This document shows positions 51,095 to 58,278 of a DNA stretch of 64,000 nucleotides, piece by piece. The position numbers and the translations under genes are program-made. Numbering within the stretch: position 1 is the first letter of the stretch; each line of letters opens with the position of its first letter. The stretch is taken from assembly GCA_903825315.1 (NCBI GenBank), contig CAIKAD010000002.1:124001-188000 (forward strand). Direction: 5' to 3'. Under the pieces are notes generated by a model. It did not search any database, had not been told where the DNA came from, and saw only the letters and a list, made by a program, of their open reading frames with translations. The stretch is from an uncultured Candidatus Peregrinibacteria bacterium (GTDB lineage: Bacteria; Patescibacteriota; Gracilibacteria; Peribacterales; Peribacteraceae).

Positions 51095-52138
51095 TCAACC
51101 AAACAAAGAGCTTTGCGCCCCCTCCGGAATCGCGCGCCCTAATTTTTCATACGCCCTCTTCGTCGCCATACGCCCCTTGGGGGTCCTCTGAAGATACCCC
51201 TGCTGCAGCAGGAACGGCTCGTACACATCCTCAATTGTTTCTTCCTCATCGGCAAGCACAGCCGCAATGGTGGAAAGGCCCACCGGTCCTCCCCCAAAGG
51301 TATCGATGATCGTCTGCAAAATCCCGCGATCCGTGGCATCCAGCCCTTCAACATCGATGTCGAGCGCCTGCAGCGTCTGCTCCACGGATGCCGCATCCAC
51401 CCTTTCCTTCCCTCCCACCTGCGCATAATCACGGACAGCCCGAAGGAGACGATTGGCAATGCGGGGGGTAGAACGGCTGCTGCCCGCAATGCGGTTGGCC
51501 GCTCGCGGCTCCATCTCCACCTTGAGAAGCGATGCCGAACGCTCCACGATCATTTGCATCTCGGACAGATCGTAGAAAGCGAGCTTGAACTGATGAAGGA
51601 AACGGTCGCGCAGCGGCGCGCTAATGGCGCCGATCTTGGTGGTGGCACCGATGAGCGTGAACGGCTTGAGGTGCAGACGCATGGACCGGGCCGTGGGGCC
51701 CTTGCCGATCACCAGATCCAGCGCATAGTCCTCCATGGCTGCATAGAGCATCTCCTCCACGACCGGCCGCAGACGGTGCACCTCATCAATAAAGAGAACG
51801 TCACCCTGCTGAAGATTGGTGAGAATCGATGCCAGATCACCCGGCTTCTCCAGTGCGGGACCGCTGGTGAGACGAATCTGCGCTCCCATCTCGCGGGCAA
51901 GAATGTGCGCCAAAGTCGTCTTTCCGAGCCCAGGAGGACCGTAGAGAAGCGAATGGCCCAGGGGTTCCTTGCGCCCCTTTGCGGCTTGGATGTGCATCAG
52001 CAGATGACCTTTCACCTTGCTCTGTCCGACGTACTCCGCGAGAGTCTTGGGCCGCAAAGCCACATCCACCGCTGTAGCCTCCTTTTGCTGTACGTCCGGA
52101 CTGACGATGCGTGGCGGTGTGGATCGCTGGAGGGCCAT
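51095..52138 (-). CDS. ruvB: Holliday junction helicase RuvB
   Basis: 347 residues from ATG 52138; the track start lies in the gap. AAA+ motor: Walker A YGPPGLGKTTLA, Walker B DVLFIDEVHRL, sensor 1 LIGATTKIGAISAPLRDRF, sensor 2 GSSRSTPRIANRLLR, and the winged-helix end PKGRMATKRAYEKLG. Drives branch migration with RuvA; RuvC is at 7501 in this window. The C-terminus is a few residues longer than usual. Confidence 0.95.
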   Translation of the reverse strand: MALQRSTPPRIVSPDVQQKEATAVDVALRPKTLAEYVGQSKVKGHLLMHIQAAKGRKEPLGHSLLYGPPGLGKTTLAHILAREMGAQIRLTSGPALEKPGDLASILTNLQQGDVLFIDEVHRLRPVVEEMLYAAMEDYALDLVIGKGPTARSMRLHLKPFTLIGATTKIGAISAPLRDRFLHQFKLAFYDLSEMQMIVERSASLLKVEMEPRAANRIAGSSRSTPRIANRLLRAVRDYAQVGGKERVDAASVEQTLQALDIDVEGLDATDRGILQTIIDTFGGGPVGLSTIAAVLADEEETIEDVYEPFLLQQGYLQRTPKGRMATKRAYEKLGRAIPEGAQSSLFG

Positions 52139-52214
52139 ACGGAGATGATAGCAGAAACAGGAGAACGGGTTATTTGGTTCATGGGTTATTTGGCTCCCAC
52201 GCAGAGAACCGCTT

Positions 52215-52244
52215 GCCCGCCCGGCCATGGCCGTTCGGACGGGC
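52215..52244. repeat. CCGCCCG-type palindrome, intergenic copy
   Basis: GCCCGCCCGGCCATGG ... CGTTCGGACGGGC. The outer stem GCCCGCCCG / CGGACGGGC has one mismatch, and CGTTCGG on the right arm matches the AACG-containing module of the tRNA-linked palindromes. It lies between divergent ruvB and the 195-aa gene. Confidence 0.55.
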
Positions 52245-52303
52245 GTCCACGTAACAGAATATCAAAGTAACAAATCCTCCAAAATGGAGTAGACTACCGT
52301 CCA

Positions 52304-52891
52304 ATGACACGCAGAACCCCCATCCTCACCGCTCTCGGCTTTACAGCCATCCTCCTGGCACTGGCGGTCTCCGATGCGCTGCTCACACAAAGTACGCTCG
52401 ATCTTCCCTTCCCCTCCACTTCCCCCACCCTCACGGCTGATGTGACGGGCATTGTGGCACCTGCAAAGTCCGGAGGAACGCCCGTGGAACAGATCCTCAA
52501 GGCTCAGAGCATGGAATTCTCCTCCACCTCCGAACAGAGCCTCCTCGTACGCATTGTTCCGGAACCTTCCATCGTCCGCACGCAGGTACTCCTCAAAAAC
52601 GGAGACCGCCTGGCGCTCGTGTCCTGGATGGAATCCCCTTCGGTAAAGACGTATTTCAACTCACTCAAGGATGCCCTCCATGCTTCGTTCTCGGACAAAG
52701 TGTCTGACCTCCGTGATGAGACGCTCACCGCACCGGATAAGCCCACAGTCAATTTCCTCACCTTCCGCGACCCCACCATTGCCCCGGAACGCCTCGTCTT
52801 CCTCCGCATCCGCGAACGCCTCTTTGAGCTCCACGTAGCGGACGGGAAGGATGTTCAGATTGCGGCGTTGCTGACGGAGTTGTCGCGATAA
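52304..52891 (+). CDS. Secreted or anchored protein, unknown
   Basis: 195 residues with an N-terminal hydrophobic helix (ILTALGFTAILLALAVSDALL), then a mixed alpha/beta domain (VEQILKAQSMEFSS ... LLKNGDRLALVSWMESPSVKTYFNSLKDAL). No family recognised. Start ATG 52304. It is divergent from ruvB and ends near a TGGTCATT palindrome. Confidence 0.68.
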   Translation: MTRRTPILTALGFTAILLALAVSDALLTQSTLDLPFPSTSPTLTADVTGIVAPAKSGGTPVEQILKAQSMEFSSTSEQSLLVRIVPEPSIVRTQVLLKNGDRLALVSWMESPSVKTYFNSLKDALHASFSDKVSDLRDETLTAPDKPTVNFLTFRDPTIAPERLVFLRIRERLFELHVADGKDVQIAALLTELSR

Positions 52892-52899
52892 TGAATGAC

Positions 52900-52980
52900 C
52901 CATTCGCCAAAGACCCAATGACCAAAACGGTCAGAAGAACGAAGTGTTTTGGTCATTGATAATTGATCATTGGTCATTCA
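52900..52980. repeat. TGGTCATT palindrome, copy 2
   Basis: CCAATGACCAAAACGGTC ... GTGTTTTGGTCATTG is an inverted repeat, followed by ATAATTGATCATTGGTCATT. It follows the 195-aa gene and precedes rplK by about 60 bases. Confidence 0.7.
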
Positions 52981-53036
52981 CCAAAGCGGAAATCTCCGTT
53001 GACGTACCCCAAAAGTATCACTAAAGTACCCGGGCT

Positions 53037-53459
53037 ATGGCCAAGGCAATTAAGAAAGTCATCAAAGTGCAAGCAAGAGGCGGGCAAGCTAATCCCGCCC
53101 CTCCGTTGGGACCTGCCCTGGGGCAGGCCGGCGTGGATATCAGCGGCTTCTGCACCAAATTTAACGAGAAGACCAAGGCTCAAATGGGCAAGCTCCTACC
53201 GGTGGTTATCACTGTGTACGAGGACCGCACCTTCTCCTTCATCGTTAAACAGCCCCCTGCCACGGCACTCATTCTCGAGGCAGCCAAGCTGGAAAAGGGC
53301 AGCGGCGAGCCCAACAAGAATAAAGTGGGCAAGATCACCAAGGCGCAGCTCCGCAAGATCGCCGAGACCAAAATGGCAGACCTTAACGCAGGCAGTATCG
53401 AAGCAGCCGAGAAGATTATTGCGGGTTCGGCGAGGAGTATGGGAATCGTCGTGGAATGA
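53037..53459 (+). CDS. rplK: Ribosomal protein uL11
   Basis: 140 residues with the standard uL11 pattern: [63 protein letters not shown] and the C-terminal rRNA-binding [23 protein letters not shown] followed by AARSMGIVV-like [11 protein letters not shown]. Binds 23S rRNA at the GTPase-associated centre. In most bacteria rplA follows directly; here a membrane-protein gene and repeats intervene. Confidence 0.97.
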   Translation: MAKAIKKVIKVQARGGQANPAPPLGPALGQAGVDISGFCTKFNEKTKAQMGKLLPVVITVYEDRTFSFIVKQPPATALILEAAKLEKGSGEPNKNKVGKITKAQLRKIAETKMADLNAGSIEAAEKIIAGSARSMGIVVE

Positions 53460-53504
53460 TTATCCTTCGAAACGTTTGGGAGTGGTAGTTTGTGTGTGTT
53501 CGCA

Positions 53505-53588
53505 AATGATCAATTATCAAAATCCCAATGACCAAAACAATCAGGAGTACGGGCATTTGATCATTGATAATTGGTCATTGGTCAATCA
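53505..53588. repeat. TGGTCATT palindrome, copy 3
   Basis: AATGATCAATTATCAAAATCCCAATGACC on the left and GATCATTGATAATTGGTCATTGG on the right are complementary over much of their length. It lies between rplK and the membrane-protein gene. Confidence 0.7.
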
Positions 53589-53660
53589 CTTCTGCAATGC
53601 GATAAACGTGCAAACACCCTGAATTAAACGTACGCTGACTTCCGCTCTTTCCCCTGGCCC

Positions 53661-54251
53661 ATGCTCATCACCCTCCCGGCAGACAGTCCTGCCAAGCTTA
53701 GTATCCTTGCGTACGCAGGTATTTTTGCCCTGGCCGTGATGCTGCTGTACTTGATGATCCTCGTCCCCTCCCTCCTCCCCAATAAGGCACGGCCGGAGGA
53801 TATCGGCCGGTCACTCTTCTGCTACCTCATGGAAGGAATCGGCGTGGCCATCATGTCCGTGAGCGGCCTCACTGCAGTTATCGGCGTACTCGCGGGCATC
53901 CCCGCTCCTGCCTTCTCCTACCTGCTGCTCCTCCTGGTTTTCGGTGCAGGCGGCGTCATATTCCTGCGCTATGAGTCTCGGCAACGCATCATCGATCCCA
54001 ATGCACAGATCATCCCCTCTTTACTTTTCCGTTATACGGTAAAGCTCGTAGGCGTCGCATCCGGTCTCCTGGGTGGTTTCTCGCTCATCTCGTTCCTGTT
54101 CTTCCGCCCTATCGGCATCGCTCCCAGATGGTGGGTGAATCCTCTCGTCATGCTCATCTACGGCTGCTTCCTCGTATGGGTTACGCGCCAGCGCCGTGTG
54201 GAAGAGGAAATGCTGATGGATCCGTTTGGGGCGAAGCGAAAGAAGAAATGA
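53661..54251 (+). CDS. Membrane protein between rplK and rplA
   Basis: 196 residues with four or five membrane helices (ILAYAGIFALAVMLLYLMIL, GVAIMSVSGLTAVIGVLAGI, FSYLLLLLVFGAGGVIFL, LVGVASGLLGGFSLISFLFF, PLVMLIYGCFLVWV) and a basic C-terminal tail (GAKRKKK). No family recognised. Its place within the usual rplK-rplA pair is odd, and both flanks carry TGGTCATT palindromes. Confidence 0.72.
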   Translation: MLITLPADSPAKLSILAYAGIFALAVMLLYLMILVPSLLPNKARPEDIGRSLFCYLMEGIGVAIMSVSGLTAVIGVLAGIPAPAFSYLLLLLVFGAGGVIFLRYESRQRIIDPNAQIIPSLLFRYTVKLVGVASGLLGGFSLISFLFFRPIGIAPRWWVNPLVMLIYGCFLVWVTRQRRVEEEMLMDPFGAKRKKK

Positions 54252-54285
54252 GCGGGTGTTTGGCACCTCAAGAAACAGAAGGAAA

Positions 54286-54356
54286 TGAACCAACGTTTCA
54301 ATATCCCAATGACCAAAGACGATCCCTTGCGGGGTCGTTTTGGGAATTTAGTTCCT
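54286..54356. repeat. TGGTCATT palindrome, copy 4
   Basis: ATCCCAATGACCAAAGACGATCC ... GGGTCGTTTTGGGAATT forms an inverted repeat around CTTGCG. It lies between the membrane-protein gene and rplA. Confidence 0.6.
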
Positions 54357-54474
54357 TGTGTATTGGCCATTTCTGCTACGGCGTACGAACATTTGCATTA
54401 TACCCTGACTTCGTTCATAATCACCGCACTCGTGGGAGTCCCCCCGACGTTCGTACCACGTTCCCCCCATTTCC

Positions 54475-55176
54475 ATGACCTCCAAAAGGAGTCCCCTCGC
54501 GCGCAGGCGCGGCAAAAAGTACGCCGAAAAGAAGGCACTCGTATCCAAGAATATCTATCCCATCCCGGAAGCCGTGGAGCTTTTGACGCAAATTTCCACC
54601 GCCAAGTTCGATGCGGCAGCCGAGCTGCATATCCGCATCCTCGCGGACACCACACAGGCAGACCAATTGGTGCGCACCACCGTCTCCCTTCCGCATGGAA
54701 CGGGCAAGACCGTGCGCGTAGCCGCCTTCGTGACCGACGACAAAATTGACGAAGCCAAAAAGGCCGGAGCCGACATCGCCGGGAACGAGGACCTCATCAA
54801 GGACATCACGGACGGCAAGATTAACTTCGACATTGCCGTGGCCATGCCCCGCCTCATGAAGGACCTGGGAAAGGTGGCCAAGATCCTCGGGCAGAAAGGC
54901 CTGATGCCGTCGCCCAAGGCCGGAACTGTCACCGATGCCATCGCCAAGGCCGTGGAGGAACTCAAGAAAGGCCGCATCGAGTGCCGCATGGACAAGCAAG
55001 GCATCATCCACTCCGTGTTCGGTAAGATCAGCTTTGGCGCCAAGAAACTGGAAGAGAACCTCAACGCCGTCATTCAGGCCATCCAGGAAGCCCGCCCCTC
55101 CGGTATCAAGGGCGAATACATCGCATCGGTCGTGATCGCCCCCACAATGGGACCGAGCGTGAAGGTACAATTGTGA
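54475..55176 (+). CDS. rplA: Ribosomal protein uL1
   Basis: 233 residues, standard uL1: YPIPEAVELLTQISTAKFDAAAELHIRI, VSLPHGTGKTVRVAAFV, the DIAVAMPRLMKDLGKVAKILGQKGLMPSPKAGTV signature, and GKISFGAKKLEENLNAVIQAI near the end. Binds the L1 stalk of 23S rRNA and can repress its own operon. ATG 54475. Confidence 0.97.
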   Translation: MTSKRSPLARRRGKKYAEKKALVSKNIYPIPEAVELLTQISTAKFDAAAELHIRILADTTQADQLVRTTVSLPHGTGKTVRVAAFVTDDKIDEAKKAGADIAGNEDLIKDITDGKINFDIAVAMPRLMKDLGKVAKILGQKGLMPSPKAGTVTDAIAKAVEELKKGRIECRMDKQGIIHSVFGKISFGAKKLEENLNAVIQAIQEARPSGIKGEYIASVVIAPTMGPSVKVQL

Positions 55177-55185
55177 GTGACCCAA

Positions 55186-55250
55186 ATCCGAACTCCCCAT
55201 GACCAATAACGATCCTAAACAGGGTCGTTTTGGTTATTGGTCATTGATGC
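55186..55250. repeat. TGGTCATT palindrome, copy 5
   Basis: CATGACCAATAACGATCC and GGTCGTTTTGGTTATTGGTC pair as a long stem with the loop TAAACA. It lies between convergent rplA and dus, and the last codons of dus run into it. A bidirectional terminator is likely. Confidence 0.75.
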
Positions 55251-56212
55251 TTCTGGTCCCCTATGCCAAGAATCTTCTCTACTTCAGCCACACTCTCCAC
55301 GCGCACGAGTTTTGCCCGCATCTCCGCCGCCCCCGGGATGCCACGGACGTAACTTGCCAGATGACGGCGCATTTCCATCATGCCCCACTTCTCCCCTTTG
55401 ATCGCCGCCGCCAACCGGCAATGATCGAGGATAAAGGGAATGCGCTCTTCAAACGTCTCTGGAGCTTTACAGGGATGATCAGAACCATGTAAGGCGTCAC
55501 AAATCTGTCGGAGCAGCCAGGGATTGCCGAACGTCCCCCTCCCCACCATCACACCATCCAGATTCCCGATTTTCGCGCGTGCATCCTCCGCCGAAGCAAT
55601 ATCCCCGTTGCCGATGACAGGAACGTTCACGTGACGCTTGAGCTCATAGATCGGTTCCCAATCCGCCTTGCCCGTGAACTTCTGCGTATAAGTTCTTCCA
55701 TGGACTGCCAATGCGGCTGCCCCCGCCCCCACGAGTTTCCGACCGAACGCCACCAGATCATCGGATGCATCCCAGCCCAGCCGCGTTTTGACGCTCACGG
55801 GAATACGGACGACTTTGACGGTGGCTGCGACGAGTTCCGCGGCGAGGTCCGGATCTTTCATCAATGCCGATCCGTGGCTGCTGCTGACGACCTTGGCCGC
55901 GGGGCAGCCCATGTTCAAATCCACGCCATCCGCCCCCATATCCTCCACCACCTTCGCCGCCTCTACGAAGTGCTCCGGCTTGCGCCCGAAGACCTGCACG
56001 ATAAAGGGACGTTCAAGCTGCGGATCGAAGTGCATCATCTCGCGCGTCTTCTTTGACCCGTGCGCCAGCGCGTCCGTGCTCAGGAACTCCGAATAGACGA
56101 TTGCCTCCGGCGCCAGCCTCTTAATGAACTGGCGGTACGACGCGTCCGTCACACCCGCCATAGGGGCAAGACAGACCATCGGCCGCTGTTGTGTACTCCA
56201 GGAAAAAGTCAT
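55241..56212 (-). CDS. dus: tRNA-dihydrouridine synthase
   Basis: 323 residues, FMN-dependent TIM barrel of the DusB type: MVCLAPMAGVTDASYRQF, NMGCPAAKVVSSSHGSALM with the catalytic Cys, PVSVKTRLGWD, AALAVHGRTYTQKF and GVMVGRGTFGNPWL with FMN-phosphate contacts. Reduces uridines in tRNA D-loops. The final residues (GIGDQKHQ) are encoded inside a palindrome. Confidence 0.93.
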   Translation of the reverse strand: MTFSWSTQQRPMVCLAPMAGVTDASYRQFIKRLAPEAIVYSEFLSTDALAHGSKKTREMMHFDPQLERPFIVQVFGRKPEHFVEAAKVVEDMGADGVDLNMGCPAAKVVSSSHGSALMKDPDLAAELVAATVKVVRIPVSVKTRLGWDASDDLVAFGRKLVGAGAAALAVHGRTYTQKFTGKADWEPIYELKRHVNVPVIGNGDIASAEDARAKIGNLDGVMVGRGTFGNPWLLRQICDALHGSDHPCKAPETFEERIPFILDHCRLAAAIKGEKWGMMEMRRHLASYVRGIPGAAEMRAKLVRVESVAEVEKILGIGDQKHQ

Positions 56213-56219
56213 ATGAAGG

Positions 56220-56310
56220 CTTCATGACCAAGGAAACAATGACCTATACGAATGACAGCAAAGGACGTTTTTGGTCATTGGGATTTTGAATAATTGGTCA
56301 TTCGCCCTCA
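56220..56310. repeat. TGGTCATT palindrome, copy 6
   Basis: CATGACCAAGGAAACAATGACC ... GTTTTTGGTCATTGGG, then AATAATTGGTCATTCG. It lies between divergent dus and the pilin-like gene. Confidence 0.65.
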
Positions 56311-56376
56311 TTATACACAACACTTTCCCCTACCCTGCTACTGCAAAGATCCTCGTTCTGCCGCAAGATATCCTCC

Positions 56377-56730
56377 ATGATGCGGTTCTTCCGGACGGTC
56401 CTCATCGCCGCAGTTCTGGCACTGCCCGTGGCGGTGTTTGCGGCTCCCACAACTATCCTGGACAACAGCGTCTGTGATTTTGCGCAGGGGTACATCACGT
56501 TCGATTGCATCCCCAGGTTCATCGCACATCTCGTTAATTTCATCTTCGCGGGAGTGGGAACGTTTACCCTGCTTCAAATTATCTTCGGCGGCTACCAGAT
56601 CGCCATTGGCGGAGCCGTGGGCACACGTGAGGCAGGCATAAACCGCATCCGCATGGCGGTCATCGGCCTGGTCGTTACCCTTCTCATCTACGCCATCATC
56701 AATTTCATCATCATCGGCGTTACGTCCTGA
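56377..56730 (+). CDS. TrbC/VirB2-like pilin-type membrane protein
   Basis: 117 residues: signal peptide (VLIAAVLALPVAVFA|AP), a short external part with two Cys (VCDFAQGYITFDCIP), then two helices (FIAHLVNFIFAGVGTFTLLQIIFGG and MAVIGLVVTLLIYAIINFIII) around the loop VGTREAGINRIR. Same layout as the pilin-like proteins at 1-908 and 38282-39710. The AI-2E permease gene starts two bases after its stop, so they share a transcript. Confidence 0.72.
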   Translation: MMRFFRTVLIAAVLALPVAVFAAPTTILDNSVCDFAQGYITFDCIPRFIAHLVNFIFAGVGTFTLLQIIFGGYQIAIGGAVGTREAGINRIRMAVIGLVVTLLIYAIINFIIIGVTS

Positions 56731-56732
56731 CC

Positions 56733-57992
56733 ATGTCCCCTCCCCGCAAACCACAGGCTGCGTTCCAGTCGCTCCGCATCATCGGGGAAAAGGCCCATAA
56801 GCTTCTGCAGCGGGCAAAAGGCCTTGGAAAAGAAGGCGCCCCCACCGCTCCCCCTTCCAGTCACGGCGCCTCCCAAACCCTCCCCCGCGTGACGGTTTTT
56901 GTTACGGTGAGCAGCGTCCTTCGCAGTGCGGTGGCCATATTGGGAATCTGCTTCTGCGTCTTCCTCCTCTATGTCCTGCAGGACAAAATCGTCCTGTTCC
57001 TGCTGGCTGTATTCGTCGCGGTCATCCTGGATCCGGGCATCAAACTCCTCGGCCGTGCCCGCATCCCCCGCGGAGTGGCTGTCGTCCTGCAGTACGCCAT
57101 AGCACTCTTTCTCTTCGTTTTCCTCACGGTCTCCCTTATCCCGGTGCTGGCAGAGCAGATTCAGCAACTCGGCAAGTTCCTCAACGACTGGATGAACAGC
57201 TTTCTCCATGCCCCGTCGATTGACCTCCCCCTCCTCTCTCCCGAGGTCAATCGTCGCCTCACAGACCTCCTCAAGAGCTCGCTTGCCACCCTGGGTATTG
57301 ACCGATTCTCGGACGCCTTGCAACAGATGGGCCGCAATCTCGCCGTACCGGCAGAGGGTTCTCTTCTCTTTGCTGCCCGTCTAGCTGGTTCTGTCCTCGA
57401 CTTCTTCGTCAATCTTATCCTGGTACTTGTCTTTGCCTTCTTCATGCAGATTGAAAAGGAGAAGATTATTGCTTGGATACGCAGCTTCCTTCCCTGGAAC
57501 GTCCGCCTCTACGTGGATGACAAATCCGAGATGATCCACTGGAAGCTGGCACAATGGACGCGCGGGCAGCTTCTCCTGTGCTTCTCAGTGGCGTTCCTGG
57601 TCTTTCTGGCCCTTGTGATCCTGCGCATGCGGTACGCCCTTACGCTGGGTATTCTCGCGGGCTTCACGGAGCTTATTCCGGTTGTAGGCATCTTCATCGC
57701 CGCCATTCCCGCGGTTCTCATCGGTCTCACGCAGCAAGGCTGGCTCTGGGCTGTGATGCTGGTAGCGATCTACTACGTCATCCAGTGGTGCGAAAGCAAC
57801 GTGCTCGTGCCGCTTGTCATGAAGCGGAACATCGGCCTTTCCCCCATTGTCGTCCTCTTTGCCATGCTCGTTGGCGTCAGCTTCCCCTCCCTCATTCACC
57901 CCGTCCTCGGCATCATGCTTAGTATCCCGCTTACCACAATCCTGGCAATCTTCATGGAGGATTGGAAGGAAACGAGAATGCGGAAAAGATAA
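56733..57992 (+). CDS. AI-2E/PerM-family permease
   Basis: 419 residues with about eight membrane helices. Typical features are a hydrophobic start with VLQDKIVLFLLAVFVAVILDPGIKLL, a middle amphipathic region (QQLGKFLNDWMNSF), and the conserved ALTLGILAGFTELIPVVGIFIAAIPAVLIG plus LVPLVMKRNIGLSPIVVLFAMLVG. The family includes TqsA and ion or solute exporters; the substrate is unknown. An N-terminal extension of about 50 hydrophilic residues is present. Confidence 0.9.
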   Translation: MSPPRKPQAAFQSLRIIGEKAHKLLQRAKGLGKEGAPTAPPSSHGASQTLPRVTVFVTVSSVLRSAVAILGICFCVFLLYVLQDKIVLFLLAVFVAVILDPGIKLLGRARIPRGVAVVLQYAIALFLFVFLTVSLIPVLAEQIQQLGKFLNDWMNSFLHAPSIDLPLLSPEVNRRLTDLLKSSLATLGIDRFSDALQQMGRNLAVPAEGSLLFAARLAGSVLDFFVNLILVLVFAFFMQIEKEKIIAWIRSFLPWNVRLYVDDKSEMIHWKLAQWTRGQLLLCFSVAFLVFLALVILRMRYALTLGILAGFTELIPVVGIFIAAIPAVLIGLTQQGWLWAVMLVAIYYVIQWCESNVLVPLVMKRNIGLSPIVVLFAMLVGVSFPSLIHPVLGIMLSIPLTTILAIFMEDWKETRMRKR

Positions 57993-58055
57993 TACCCAAA
58001 ACGTGAGTAAGGGGTTCGTTTGGGTCATTGGGATTGTGTGATTTGATCATTTGGT
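57990..58055. repeat. TGGTCATT palindrome, copy 7
   Basis: TACCCAAAACG ... TTCGTTTGGGTCATTGGG, then TTTGATCATTTGGTC. It lies just after the permease gene, a position fitting a transcript end. Confidence 0.6.
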
Positions 58056-58230
58056 CTTGTATACATTCTTGTACTTCCACAAAAGTCCGTCCCTATTCAC
58101 ATCATCTGCAAGCCCTTTTTCTTGTATACATTTCCTGAACATCATACAATTCTCAGAACAGGTTTTATCCTTTCCTGTCATTCAGCTTTTCCCTCGAACT
58201 CTGTTAGAATGATCAGAAATATTTCGACGA

Positions 58231-58257
58231 TTAGCACTCGTTCATGTAGACTGCTAA
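58231..58257 (+). promoter_or_regulatory. CIRCE operator (HrcA site)
   Basis: TTAGCACTC, nine bases, GACTGCTAA: the CIRCE consensus is TTAGCACTC-N9-GAGTGCTAA, so only one base differs. It lies between a possible -10 (TAGAAT, 58205-58210) and the clpC start, the usual position for HrcA repression. Confidence 0.88.
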
Positions 58258-58278
58258 TCGTATCCTTCACTCTCCGTT

